Part shown: positions 51,490 to 64,000 of the stretch, piece after piece
Layout of the letters: every line of letters begins with the position of its first letter
How positions within the stretch are numbered: the stretch's first letter is position 1
DNA from: Certhia americana
Lineage: Eukaryota; Chordata; Aves; Passeriformes; Certhiidae
Length of the DNA: 64,000 bases
Reading direction: 5' to 3'
Assembly (NCBI GenBank): GCA_018697195.1
Contig: JAGMWU010000042.1
Coordinates: 936,001-1,000,000 of the forward strand
Position numbers and translations under genes: made by a program
The notes under the pieces: generated by a model
Databases searched by the model: none
Told to the model about the DNA's origin: nothing
What the model saw: the letters and a program-made list of their open reading frames with translations, nothing else

Positions 51490-52120
51490 GCAACAAAAGA
51501 GTTGTCAAAAGTAATGTTTATAATAATTTAACGGATTATTTGCTTATTAGATATTAATCATTCTGCTGTGGCTGGGGTCCATGCTGGTGCTCCTCTACTA
51601 GAACAGTGATTCTGATCTCAATTAGATTATGTCTCTCTCCTTTACCTCCCCATAAATCATTCCGGCAAACTGAAATTAACAGCTACTGGAGCACATTAAT
51701 AATCTGCCTCACACATTGGAAAATGCATTAGCCGGAACTCTCCCATCACTCTGACTGTTAAGCACATCATTTTGTTTATGAAATATAAACATTTCATGGA
51801 AGAGCTCTCCCACATTTCTCTGGGCCTTGTGACAGCTAAAATGATTGCCCACAATTGCCAGTCAGTCAAGCGCCCAAATAAAGTTTGTTTAAAGCCATGG
51901 TTCTGTGACTGCCCTATTTTCTCAGGCATTAAAAACCCCATGTTTAAAATAAAATTCCTCTTTATCTGGGAAGAAAGGAAAAAAGTAGGTGTGTATCTAT
52001 CGGAGCTGTATGGAGACAGATGTACACTTTGCAAAGGCTCTGTGGTTTCAATATTTGGTTTAGCTTCACAGAGGTGGAAGTGCTGCCAAATTCTTTGCAA
52101 AATAAAGCTCCAGAATAATG
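51490..52120. promoter_or_regulatory. Candidate enhancer with paired forkhead-type sites
   Basis: AT-rich, non-repetitive block with many TAAT/ATTA cores. It includes TGTTTAT (51773-51779) and its inverted complement ATAAACA (51785-51791) separated by 5 bases, and a further TTTGTTTA at about 51,885-51,893. Forkhead proteins bind such motifs and act with NKX6-1 in pancreas development; the link to this gene is inference. Confidence 0.3.
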
Positions 52121-54899
52121 ATTTTTAGGATGATCTAATTAAAACATTTCATTTCTGACAAACTTACATTTCGATCAACTTGCCAAGTAACATTCCAACT
52201 TACATTTTAAAAGCTCAGTGTCTTATTGTAAAGCATTTTGAAACAGAATAACACCCCCTCACCCCCCAACCTAAGAGTTTAATTTCAAAAGGAAATATGA
52301 AAACGCAGCATGCAAAGAATATTGCTGCAGCATGTTATGACAACACTGGGCTTTCTGGTGGTTTTCTTGCAAAGCAAAAACAAGCCCATAATTAAATTGC
52401 TTCCAAGCCTACACACATTCAAGGAGCAATGCTTCCACCCAGTCCCAACATTCAGATTTGCTACCAGCTGGGAGTTTGGGGTTTTGTTTCTCTCCTACAT
52501 GTGCACTGGTACTGCAGGAACACAGGCAGGCCCACAGTGAAGGTATTTCTCCTTTCCTGGGAAGTGAAAAGTCCAAGTTTTTTCAGAATGTAGATTGTTT
52601 TCACTTGATCTTGGATGAGTTTGCACATCAATACAGTCAGTATCTTGAATATATTGATAACAGCAGTACCTTAACCCAAAAGATTTGATCCTCAGCTGCT
52701 GCTAGGTTAAAGACCATATAGACTGAATTAGGCAAACCCCAGAGAATCTGCCCATGAAACATAACACTAAATCTTACAGGAGCTTTAAATTGGTATGTGC
52801 AGTTTACAAGGAATTTATGTCCATTTACTTGCAACAACAAAACCAGGATAGCACCTGCTGTATAATGCATAAATGAAAACCTCACACCCGACTCTACTCA
52901 GCAGTCAGAGGTAGTACTTGAAAATAAGCAAACTAACAGCACTGGCACCACCTTCACTCTCACCTTTTCCAAGCTCTTGGTCTGAAAACGAGCATTAATA
53001 CCATAATTAAAGCTCTGCATGAAAAGAGTTAGGCACTTGTGACCACTTTTGCTGGCTGGGAGGCCTGCTGTCCACATATTGTCTCATCTGTATCTGGGGA
53101 AGAAGTACTGAAGGCTTGGTCTGAGCAAGCTTTTTGTGCTACTGGGGGTGTGCTGCCCTCCCTAAAGGCAAGCACACGCTCACGCCCTTTGCTGAATCAG
53201 AGCTCACGTGAGTTCAGCTGTGCAGGTATTGGTATGAGAACAGAGTTGGCAGCTGTGAATTCCTGGGGGTACCAGCCAAGTCATTCTTGCTGGGCTGTGG
53301 TTGTCTGTGAACTGATAAATAATAAACAATTCTAGTGAATGGCAGTATTTTTTAAATACAGGAATGAGCCTATTTAAGATTTAGCTGAGTTTTGTTTATT
53401 ATTCTCAAAATGCATTTGTGGCATATAGAGTAATGTCTCCAGAGGGCTGTTCTGCCATGGAATATTATGCAACTCTCTATCAATAAATGACACAGCTTTT
53501 TATATGTGTTAAGTAAAAGAAATAATTGCTGCTCCTTGTGGAGTTAGGCAATTAATTGCCTAATTATTTTGTTAAGTGTCACCACTAGAAGAAAAACATT
53601 ACTGGAGCTTTATGGGCAAATCTCATCTGAACCGAAGGTGAAATTCTGGGAAAGAGCATATATGCTTTATATCCGCACCCTATCAAAGTGCTAAACTCCT
53701 AATAAAAATGTCCTTTAGTTGGGGAAATTTAGATTTGTTTCTTTATCAGTAGCTTGGTCTATTTTTTTCCATACTTATATTTTTGCTGCCTCATCATTTC
53801 TGATCTCTCCCAGCCTTCCTGATGATGTGGTGCATCAGCACCACAGGATGCATGGTGGTGATGCATCTTGGCAAAGCCAGGCTAACAGAAGGCAAAGGGG
53901 AAGTCCCCTGTGTGCACTGATCTTTTGTAAAACAAGGGACTTGGAGCCCCACAGTCCTGTGCACACTCTGTGAAATGTCTTTTGTGAAGAGGAGCAGGAA
54001 TTGTAGCACCTGCGAGGTAACAAAACAGACAGCATCCTTCCTAGCCAAGATATAATGCTGAAACTTGGAATCTGGGGTGGTTGATACCTCAGGGCAAACT
54101 TCTATTTAGTCCCTGTAGTGATGCTGTCCCATGGATGTCTCCCAAGTTAGCAAAATTCCCATAATAGGGATGAAAATGAAGGCACAGTCTGATCTTTCAC
54201 AATTTCTACCAGTGATGGCAGCAGGAGCCCATCAGCCTCCAGGCACTTAAGTGCAAATGCAAGCCCAAACTACGAAGTCCTGCTCTAAGGGTGGCTGTCA
54301 TTCTTCCAGGAAGTTCAAGTGACGTTGTCCACCCAACTAGAAAGGCTGGGATGAAGGAAACAGAAGGGAATAATACTACTTTGACTTGAAGTTAGAGTCC
54401 CAGAGGTGCAAACTGTGTCTCTGATGGTGGTACAAGCCCAGTGGGATGGAACAGGAGCCTCGGCAAGATCCTCTGGCAGCCCTGTCAGGGTTTTCAATTG
54501 CTGTGAGGAGGGGTCCCAGAGGCTTTTGCCCCAGAAATCACAGCGGCAGGGTTACTTTCCATGGCCACTCCTGCTCCCTGTCTGCTGGGGAAAACAGAAT
54601 TGAGAGTCCTGGGTTAACAGGACCCTGTCCACAATCCACAGCCCATGTGTTTGTGCAGCTATAGACAAGATATCTCCTAGGAATACATAACCCTCATCTT
54701 CTGAGCAAAAAAAGGAGGAAAGAAAAGCAGGACTGACAGAAAATAGGGCTTTCCTGCAGCCTTTCTGTGAAATCCTGTGGGAGCACCAACTCAAATTTCA
54801 CACCTCACCTACAGACCCCATCAATTTTCTGTGTGGGTGTGCTTCAGACTGCAAGAGGCAGCCGAGTCCAGAAACCCAGCCTGCAGTTATTCAGAGGGA

Positions 54900-55115
54900 T
54901 ATGGAGGACTCTGTCATATAATTATCTTCATAAACCCATCAAGCTTCATCTTAAAGCTGGACAGCACTCAGTTCCTTCTTTTCCTATAAGAAGTCTCTTC
55001 CAGAGCTTGGCTCCTCTGCTGGTTAGAAATAATGCAATTGCTTAAATTTATTCACAGTCAGTTCAAAGCCATTTGTTCTTCTGCCAATATTGTTCTTTAG
55101 CTCAAACAGCTCTCC
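54900..55115 (-). mobile_element. Ancient CR1 LINE 3' fragment
   Basis: The minus strand reads as a degraded CR1 3' region of the older amniote type: GAGCTAAAGAACAATATTGGCAGAAGAACAAATGG, then GTGAATAAATTTAA, then an AACCAGCAGAGGAG-like stretch and a CTCTGGAA segment. I recognise this order from reptile and bird CR1 copies. It is more decayed than the copy at 45-46.7 kb. Confidence 0.65.
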
Positions 55116-58100
55116 TCTGTTGCACAGCGGGCAGCAAATTTCAGTGTCTAAAAATCCAATGTTTGGGACGCAGTGGGATTAGACAGGGGCCAACTGCAGC
55201 AGAGTTGGAACGGACGCAGACAGACAGCTCTGGTTTGCTACACAGTTTCTGCCATTATCCCATCTTACCCTGCCTCATACTGACTTAGCTTTATTTCCTA
55301 AAAGCTTCCAAAGAAACAAGGTGTACCTGGAATTCTGTGGGAAATTTTAAGTTTTAATTAGTGCAACAAGAGGTTATTTAACAAGCCCATTGCCCTTTCA
55401 GGGGAAGTGCTGGGGAAATATAGCATTTTGTCTGAAGCCCCACACTTTAAACAAAATAATATGTTTACACATGAGAGACATCAGCTTTATTCCATTTCCA
55501 CCTAAACGGAAGTCAATTTTTTTTTCCATGGCCTACTACAAGCTGGATGTAAGACAGGCAGAGGTGTAGCTTGCAAAAATCCATCCTCTCCAACATTCAC
55601 TCCCACTTACCCTTTCCTCTAGTCATCTTATGGCTGAACAGGTAGAACTTCCACAGCATTTGTTTTCCTTCTCCTTCCCTGAGACCTGTAGGAAGCTTTT
55701 GAGAAATAGCTGGCACTCGATGTTTATCAATGCTTTTCTCTCACTATGTAGGAAAAAGTATGAGGAATATATTTCATGATGAAGTGGGTTTCTATTTAAC
55801 AGGACAAAATGAAAGCCAAGCCATAGATCAGTATAACATGTCAAAAGAGAAAAGAGTTTGATTTATTTTAAATCATATCCAATGCTAGAAATCAAGACCC
55901 TGATTTAGGAAAGTACTCCAAGATGTGCTTAAAACATCAAGCATATACTTCAGCTAGGGCAGCTAAAGGATATAATTGTTTCCTTCCTTTAAAAAAAATC
56001 ATAAAAAATATCTTTTGTTTAGACACGTCCTTGGTGTTGCACTTAACTCTGTGCACGTTACAGTGGGGCACTTTATACCCCTTGAAAATATTCTGGAAAT
56101 ATATGGGACAATATAAAACTTTATGCATGTTTTCTAGTCTGCATTAACATGAGGATAGTAGGAGATAGGCTGTAGGGCTGCAACAAGCACAAGGAGCAGG
56201 GCTGAAACCCCAGTGTGTAGTCAGGTTTTTATTGCCCGATTTGACCCTGAAAGGTTGAGGAGAGCTTTGTGCCTTCTGAAGTGAGCAAACACCGGGGTCA
56301 AAGAAGAACTGTGCTCATTGTGTTAGTTTTTACAAGGTAAGGAGTTTTTCCCACAGGAAAAAGTTTGCCTGGGAGTTTCACACTTTATCACTGCGCACGT
56401 TGCCTTTGTCAACCTGGGTATTTACTGCAGGCACAACCTTCACAAACTGTGTGTTGGACCACCTCAGCTGATTTTCGTGTTTGCCAGGGTGTGGAGGGCT
56501 TTGGTGACAATCTCAAACTAAAGACAACAGCTACCGAGACAACACAGTAACTCTTAACCTGCTATTTGTAAACAAACACAGCAATAAACCTATGGGCAAA
56601 AGCTGTACTTTAAAGGAAGTCTATTATTACTAACTGCATGTACCAATCCAGCTACATCTGCCATAGGAATAAATAGGATTTGATACAACTATATCAGGAG
56701 AGGGAATTTATAGCAGATTAACTGCCAACAGCAATGTTATTTTAATTTACAATAAGAAAATGAAGTAGGAAATAATTCTAGTTCTATATAGCACCCAAGC
56801 ACATCATAGGTGAACAGCCAATATTCAGAGTACAGACCAGATGACAGCACCACTGTGTTCACTGACATACCTAACACTACTTTCTGAGCTTCATACAACA
56901 GAGAGCTACAAAGCAAGATAAAAAAGTGCATACTTGCATCCACCAAAGTGGATACTCTCATATTATGGGGCTTGTGCCTGGCCCAGGCTTCACTGTGGAG
57001 GTGAGTCAAGCGCAGTGTTTGTGCAGAGACAGGGCAGAGGCATTTCCCCATCTGTCAGGGCCCTGCACTCCCTCCTGCCCAAGCACTTTGCTGGCCTCTT
57101 CTGAATGTTTCCAAATGAGGCACCACCTAAGCCTTCACTGCAGGTTGGCTTTAGCAGCAGACAACTTTGGAAAGCCTCTCTAAGTCTCTGTGCTTTTTCA
57201 GACCCCCTCTCCCACTCCTTCCTCCACAACTGCTCTGATTTATAGGCCTAGCTTGGCCTCATATGATTTAATGGAATAGATTAATTTTTTGAAATATAAT
57301 TTATTGTCAGTGAGTAAGTGTCACTCGATGTTGAAGCAAACAGCCCTCATGCAGCCAGGGGTAGGGAAGGAAGCTTGCTTTGCTGGAGCCATGCTTTAGT
57401 GCAAAAGCTCATTTAAAGGAAAGCAAGAAATCCATATTCCTACAGACATAATTACACCAGCAATTACAATCATTACCATAGCTGTGACTCAGGAGACCTC
57501 CCGGAGACCTGAGAACACAGGAATGGATTTTGGGCTCATGACTTTTTGTGCAGTCACGAGTGAGACTGGGCAACCTAGGAGCTCCAGGAATGTCCTCAAG
57601 GTGTTTTGAAATGGAAGGACAATCTGGTTTGTTCCATTTAACCTGCAGGCATTATCTGTTATGGACACAGACAACTCTGCCACTGGATATTGATAAATAA
57701 CCCGACCTTGCTGTGGTCTAACTGTTGCAGAAACCCACCTATGTCTAGGTCCACCAGTGGGTTGCTGATGCAGAATTTCCACAGTGTTGGGCAGCCAGAG
57801 CTTTGTCACAGCTGTCTGTGTTGGGAGGTGTGCAGTGGCACCAGCAGCTGCGCTCTGCGCCGTCCCCCTGCGCTTGTTTTAGCTGCCATAAATAAAAACA
57901 TGAGCAGAGCAGTGCCTCGGAAGTATTTACAGAATAATTTTCAATTGCTGACACCACCAGGCTAAGCACTGAATGCTAAAGTTTATGATGTGTAATGCCT
58001 TGGGCTACCACGGCCCCAATTTGGACAAACCTGCCATTAACACCCATGTGGCAGTTATTTTACCGGGGGTGACAGATTGTGAGGTAGGGAGAGTAATTCA

Positions 58101-60578
58101 GACTATTACCCAGGTGAAGGCATGAAAGCTCAGTGATATATGAAGACCACTTAAATTCATTGTATCTTGTACATCACATCTTTGATAGATTATAGCTGTG
58201 GCATTAAAATGGAAATGGTTTCTCTGAGGCCTGACAGGGGCTGGGGTGACCCATGACCTCCCTCTGAGGAATGTGACTGACCGAATTATCAGTTAAGAGA
58301 AAAATCTATGGGGAATAGACTCACAGTGATGGAGAATCCACCATGCATATATATTTTTTTTAGCTTTTGCTTTGATTGAAAGCTGCGGTACTTGAGCATC
58401 CCCCCCCCAACCTCTTCCTCTCCTTGTCTCCCTGCTCCCCCCCAGCCAATCCCAGATGCCTCCACTCCGATTCCAGATCAGCCGGGCCCCTGATATTGAT
58501 TGAAAAATTGTTATTAGAGATAGTAGGTCTTCCTGCATGCTGCCTACTGATTTAATTTGGAAAACACTTAATTTTATGAAGCGGTAAATGATAGTGGCAC
58601 GCTCTCTCGTGTTAGGGAGCAGCTGGCTCTTTAGCTGTGCGCCGTCACTACTCCCAGGTGTCCTCTTTGCAATCATGTGTTCCCTTCCCCTTTGCTTAAC
58701 AAGTTATTTCAATTTCTAAACGAATGCTGAACAAGAGAAAGACAACATGCAAATTGAGATCCCAGCCGCCATTCACACATGAAAAAGTTCCCCTGGAATT
58801 CCCTCAACTCTGCCCGTCCCTCCCGCCCTCCCTCTGCATCTGTCAGGAAAAAACAGAGCCCTTGTTCTCATCAGATTGTTTTTACCAATGACCTGACACC
58901 ACCATCTATAATTAATTACATCATTTACATTAGACTATTGACTAAACAAATACATAAATCATAGGCAGAGTCAATAGACGCAGACATATTTAATCATGTT
59001 CTAAATAATGATTACTGCTCCCATAATGCAATAATTATTTTCAGCAGCTGACTTGAATTAATCTTCTGTCAAAGTGCCATCTGAAAAAAGAGAGCGGACC
59101 ACGACAAAGATGAAAGCAGCGGCCCTGGTGATGGAGAAGCTGTCTAGCACTTTGCCCTCACTCTCCCCGTGTCCCTGCCTGCCTCCCTGTTCCCATGAAG
59201 TCTGCAGGTGCTGCTTCCAGCACTGCTCAGCACTGCCCAGTTGGTGTTCTCTCTTTCCACCGTGCACCTCATGGGGCCACCCCTGGCACCTGCTCTGCCC
59301 CCGCAAGACCAAAATCTGCTGTCAGGCAAAAGATGACCTCCCATTTACTCCAGTGGGTGCCCAGAACTGTCCCTCCACACCTGGAGGGACCTAGGCTCTA
59401 CTCTGGCACCCTTGTATTCCCCCTGCTTTCTTTGCATACAGAGGAGCCTAGTTTGCAAGGTGCTGAACGCATCTGAAACCCAGGCGGACACGACCCTGAA
59501 TGGATACTGCTCTCCGTAGAGGTTAATGCAATTAGGGTGAATTTAACTCTCATTTACTTAAAAGCATTTCAAAAGGCATTTCATTAATTTGCAAAACACA
59601 CATCTGGTCTGTTGTGCTGATCTGCCTGGTGTGCTCTGACCATGGCATGTTTTCAAAGGGCCTTGAGGATGGTGCTGCACTCACCCTCTCATTTCCACAG
59701 CAGCCAAAAGCCTCCTGCCAGAAAATTCCATACGAGCATCAGTGTGGAGAGTACGAGGCCAGAGCCCCATCTCCTCACAGGATCCCATCCCCAGTGGTTA
59801 ACTTATAGTGCCATGATAATGGAAGCACAGCATCTTACTGGGGAGAGCCCCCTGTAGTGTAATCATTACTGGGGCTGCTACAGTGCTCATTGGGAATCAT
59901 CAGAGAAGGAGGGGTACCCTGTGTTTAGGGTTGGGGATCCCCCAAGGAGGAGTTGAGCCTGCCTTGACCATGATCCCTGCTCAAAAACTTGTGGGATGAC
60001 AGCTGTATCTGAGAGCAGTAGGGAAAAGGATTTCTAGCTGGGAGAAGTTTGGGTAATTTAGAGGGTTCTTTATCTTGCAGCCAGCACAAAAGTGGATTTG
60101 GGGAGGGAGAAAAAACCTCTTAACAATTTTCCTCCTCCAACTGCAAGAGGAGATCTAACAACTTTTTGGTCCATGAGACATTTTGATAACATGTAACCTG
60201 ATAAAGCAGGATTGCACTGCTGCTGGCTGCAGACACTACAGTTGTTTTTCCATATTGCTGTGAACTGGGAAAAAATTACTCCGTACCTGACACTGGACAA
60301 GGAATTAAGAATTCTGGAAGAGACAAACTCTCCTGCCTCAAATACTATCCAGCTTCCACCAGAAAGGAGTTAGCATGTCTCTAAACTGCCTATTGCAGAG
60401 CTTTTAGTGGTCTGCTGGTGTTGTCAGGATACCATACCCAGCCAGTTTCATCCAGCACAGCCCTTCTGTTTTCTGAGAGTGAAGGAAGTGTAAAAGGGGA
60501 CAAGAGATAATTGAACATATGGAACTTGTCAGGAAATTAAATTCCAAAATAAAAAATTAATTATTTTTCTAAAATTAA
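55116..60578. other. Non-coding sequence, gene desert
   Basis: No gene recognised. The block at 58.50-59.06 kb is listed separately as a regulatory candidate; C-runs occur at about 58,400-58,410 and 58,437-58,443. Confidence 0.5.
58500..59065. promoter_or_regulatory. Candidate conserved regulatory block
   Basis: AT-rich unique sequence with TTAATT/TAATTA cores, a perfect ATGCAAAT octamer (58747-58754) and long stretches with no simple repeats. It looks like developmental enhancer DNA, but conservation was not tested. Confidence 0.3.
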
Positions 60579-60901
60579 AGGGGAGGGGAAGAGAAGGGAA
60601 GGGAGGGGAAGGGAAGGGAAGGGAAGGGAAGGGAAGGGAAGGGAAGGGAAGGGAAGGGAAGGAAGGTGCGGAAAGGTGCGGAAAGGTGCGGAAAGGTGCG
60701 GAAAGGTGCGGAAAGGTGCGGAAAGGTGCGGAAAGGTGCGGAAAGGAAAGGAAAGGAAAGGTGCGGAAAGGTGCGGAAAGGTGCGGAAAGGAAAGGTGCG
60801 GAAAGGAAAGGAAAGGAAAGGAAAGGAAAGGAAAGGAAAGGAAAGGAAAGGAAAGGAAAGGAAAGGAAAGGAAAGGAAAGGAAAGGAAAGGAAAGGAAAG
60901 G
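60579..60901. repeat. Compound (GGGAA)n / 10-bp minisatellite / (GGAAA)n array
   Basis: Three zones on the plus strand: GGGAA pentamers (about 60,582-60,660), a 10-bp unit GGAAAGGTGC (about 60,662-60,745), then mixed units giving way to pure GGAAA to 60,901. The 10-mer is two pentamers, GGAAA plus GGTGC, so the zones share a 5-bp periodicity. Because the unit length is not a multiple of three, all plus frames stay open together; they are not genes. Confidence 0.95.
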
Positions 60902-63900
60902 ACCCTTCTGTTTGGGAAATCAAAACCCGAGAGCAGGAGGTATTTATAGCATAGATTATTCAGTAACACAATCATTATATATGTCTGGCTGACTCTTCCT
61001 ATCAGTACACATTTGCCATAACACGAATCTAAATCAGCCCAAGGAGATGTAATGAATGGCATTTGGAAGTATACTTTGGTATTCATAGGACCTCCCAACA
61101 CGGCACTTTTGAATGCTTTTCTAAAGTAGAAGAATTGGGCAGACTACACTGAAATATTCATGAAGGATAATGAAAAAAACAGCTGTCAATGATGGTGTTA
61201 TAGGTTGGTTAATATTGTATGATGAGTGTGTTATAACCATAAATAAACAATAAGATAAAAGATAGTGAATATAAATAATCATTAATACAAATAATAAATA
61301 ATAAAATATAAGCTCGAGTGGGTGATGGGAAAGAATTTGGAGAGGCACCAACTATGGAATGGTTTTCTGTTTTACTCCTCGGTCTCTCAAAAAGCTTTCA
61401 GAAACTGATATTATTATTCTCTGCTTTCAAATCCAGAACAATGCAGTATGCTGTGCTTCTTTCTCTTTCAACATGCACCAATGGCATTTCAACAATATGC
61501 TAGCATAATAAAAAATAGCAATTTCTGCTTTCTAGAGGGTATGAACCTTAAATGGGCACAAAAGGAATGAATCAGAAGAATGTATTGCCAATAATGCTAT
61601 TTTATTCCCTGGAACTAAAAGGAACTTGTGTGAGCCACGTAACTTCCATTGGTTTAAATGCAACCTTCAGCCTCAGATTTTAGTTACTGGGGGAAATGGT
61701 AGAACAGCTTGATTGGTTGTAAATGTGAAACATTAAATACAGAGAGGAGAGTTAGAAATCTTCCAAGGAGAAAACACAAAAAAATCAGCATCACTATTGT
61801 AACCAGATGAGATTGATCTAAATCCCCCTGCCAAATCCCTTTCAATCCTAGTGTGCACAGAAATCAGCATCCCAGCAACTGTTGGGAAACCTTTTGGAGG
61901 TGTTGTCTCCTCAAACTGGTGCTTGAGCACCTTGACAAGCAACCTGCAGGACACTGGTGGAAGCTCACAAGAAAGTGGAAAGCTTGAGTGATTCCCTTAT
62001 GACTTTGTAGGTGTATTCACATACGAAAACATGAAATATTCTCATCATGGAATTCCCATTCACTCCGTGTTTACGTGATGCCTTCTGAATTTATGTTATC
62101 TAAAAACCTGCTGTGTCCACCCAAAGGCCATAACTTAATAACTCCATCACAGCTAGGCCTTTGAAGCCATTTATTGTCTGGGTGCCCCTACCAGCCTGAA
62201 CACATTTGTGAACAGTAGATGGCTGTTGAGAGGCTGCAGTGCAAATTGAGACTTTCACAGGGAGATGCCTTGTCTGGAGTAGCTGCTTGAAACCCATTAA
62301 ACAGAGTCATGAGTGAATTCAGATGACAATTGCCCACTCAGGAGCTATGACACTCTTGTTCCTCCCCACTAGCAGTTTTTCCCATGCCAGGAGCAGGTAA
62401 AGCAGCCAGAACCCACACTGTTTTGTGCAACATTGCAAGACACTAAAGTGCTGTGTTAAAAAAATATTCTCTGCAGAACAGGAACCATAGCCACAACAAT
62501 TTCAACCAGATTTTTGAGTTCTACACATCTTTTTTGGCATTTCCGTCTTGCATCTCTATTTTGAAATGTCAGGGTTAAAGCACTTGTCTCTGGTTTCCAG
62601 GTTTTATGGAATGGTGTTTGTTAGGGACCACTTCCCCTTGATTTGTTTGTCTTTATTAAAACTAGAATTTAAAATAACTCCTCTGTTGAGGTTTGGTTTT
62701 TCAAAGCCAAAAGACAAGTCATGGCCAAGCCCCTGTTAGTGGAGATAGTGGCCAAGAACTGGAGAAATCTTCTTGCTTTCCCATCACTTGAATGTGATCC
62801 CCAGAGGATGGTTGCCCACTGGTGTAAACAGCAGCATGGATATGAGCTCATAGCCCCCAAAATCTTTAATAAAGAAATAAGGCTCACTTATTACAGCCAG
62901 AGGTAAGTAGCCAAGTGATATGGTTATTTATAAACTTTTGATAAGTCTGTCATTTTTAGCTATGCTTAAAAGCAACCTTTTAAAATGATGTTTCAGGAAC
63001 ACAGTCAACAGCAAGGCGAGCTGGTCTTTGGCTTGATTAGATTTTGCTCCCTTTACCTTGATGAAACGATGGCTTATTAGCATTCCAAAATGAGAGTGTG
63101 CTCTAAATGTAAGTGGATTTTAATACAATCTTTTTGAGGAAATGTCAAACTGTATTGGGTATGTCTCCTCCCTGCCCCCCCTCCTTCCCTGAACAGCAGA
63201 GTTCAGCAAGGAACTGTGCCAAAATAATGAGTGAGGGACAGGAGGAATTTCAGAGTCAAGGTAAAAGATGAGAAATAAATCCTGCCAGCAATAATGTCTC
63301 TGTGGTTCTGCCACCAACAGCTTAATTCAGTGCCTTTCCTTTGGTTTTGCACCAGTGTAACAAACAGGGCTTTGGCTCTCCGCACTTGTCATAACTAAAT
63401 TAGCACTTAACATCACACAAAAAACTGGAGGCTTTGCTGGTGTAAATTGGTACCAATTGTCTCAGTTAATTATACCAGCTGGAAAAGTCATGCCAAGCAG
63501 TTTTACTCTGTTGTGCACCCTGTTTTATTTGCCATTACTAAAGCTGTGTACAGATGGGCCTTAGGAGGTTGAAGTGCCCTGAAAAATTTTTACCCAAGAT
63601 GAAAAAAGCCCAACAAGCCCAAGCCTCAAACAGTCAAAGTATACCTGCTTAAATTAAATTAAATATTAACATCCCCTGCTTTAGAGTTACACTGTGAACG
63701 TAATATGTGCACTGTTAATGAACCGCAATTTATTTACACCTCAAACAAAGAGTATCCTCACTGCCCTAAAGTAGTTAAATTGCCCTCTTCCTAGTGAAAT
63801 TTATTGCCATTTAAACATGCCAAAAGGCCATTCTGCTGGTCATTACAAAAATCTATCATTTCTGCAACTGCTGGTATCCTGTTCTGTGGTCAAATTCAAT

Positions 63901-64000
63901 CTGAGAAGGGTCAACAGAATTTTTCCACCAAATGCTTCCCTCTTGCCTGTCATCAATTTACTTTTGTCAACAAAAAGGGCATTACTACCGAATGAAATAG
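60902..64000. other. Non-coding sequence, nothing recognised
   Basis: Mostly AT-rich unique sequence to the right edge. No gene, RNA gene or mobile element was recognised. AT-rich blocks around 61.16-61.31 and 63.6-63.75 kb could be regulatory but have no supporting motif set. Confidence 0.5.

Larger units (their letters stand above)
46700..54900. other. Non-coding sequence, gene desert
   Basis: No gene recognised. It includes a TAATAC/AAT simple repeat at about 49,615-49,650 and AT-rich unique blocks at 50.5-50.7 and 51.3-52.2 kb (the latter listed separately as an enhancer candidate). Confidence 0.5.

Noticed and set aside
60662..60800. Possible CRISPR-like array
   Set aside because: The units are contiguous 10-mers without unique spacers, in vertebrate nuclear DNA; it is a minisatellite.
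60529..61101. Open frames of about 90-190 codons on both strands with repeats such as KERKG or LSFPF
   Set aside because: The 5- and 10-bp repeat units keep all frames open; this is satellite DNA.
33000..64000. A further protein-coding gene downstream of NKX6-1
   Set aside because: No open frame shows a known domain or a plausible exon chain; all are short and scattered, consistent with a gene desert.

Overview
The window looks like nuclear DNA of a bird, most likely a songbird. Three things point that way. The conserved proteins are vertebrate (CDS1, NKX6-1). There is a degraded CR1 LINE of the avian type. A solo retroviral LTR at 9.45-9.96 kb resembles LTRs common in passerine genomes. The family match for the LTR is from memory and was not searched. 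Nothing here looks bacterial or viral apart from these old insertions.

Layout. From 1 to 10.4 kb, on the minus strand, lies the 5' part of CDS1 (CDP-diacylglycerol synthase 1). It comprises coding exon 1 at 10,393-10,286, an 8.06 kb intron and exon 2 at 2,222-2,095; all later exons lie beyond the left edge. A CpG-rich promoter region surrounds exon 1, and the solo LTR sits just inside intron 1. From 10.4 to 26.5 kb is intergenic sequence, with a GC-rich block at 22.7-24.2 kb and a polypurine tract of about 0.9 kb at 24.95-25.85 kb. From 29.9 to 32.5 kb, on the plus strand, is an intact three-exon NKX6-1 homeobox gene with canonical splice sites, predicted to encode 344 residues. The right half (about 33-64 kb) contains no recognisable protein-coding gene. 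It holds the NKX6-1 3' region, AT-rich blocks that could be conserved enhancers, a CR1 LINE (about 45.0-46.7 kb), an older CR1 fragment (about 54.9 kb) and a compound pentanucleotide/10-bp minisatellite (60.58-60.90 kb).

The main oddity lies between about 26.52 and 29.82 kb. This is a second, broken, head-to-tail copy of the whole NKX6-1 gene, from 5' UTR through both introns to 3' UTR, placed directly before the intact copy. It is longer than the intact copy in every segment, introns and exons alike, because of scattered small insertions, and its reading frame is destroyed throughout. That pattern fits uncorrected long-read sequence inserted during gap filling better than a real paralogue or pseudogene. 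I treat it as a probable false duplication.

CDS1 and NKX6-1 are head to head with about 19.5 kb between start codons. They are functionally unrelated: a lipid-synthesis enzyme and a developmental transcription factor for beta cells and ventral neural progenitors. I found no evidence for a previously undescribed system in this window.
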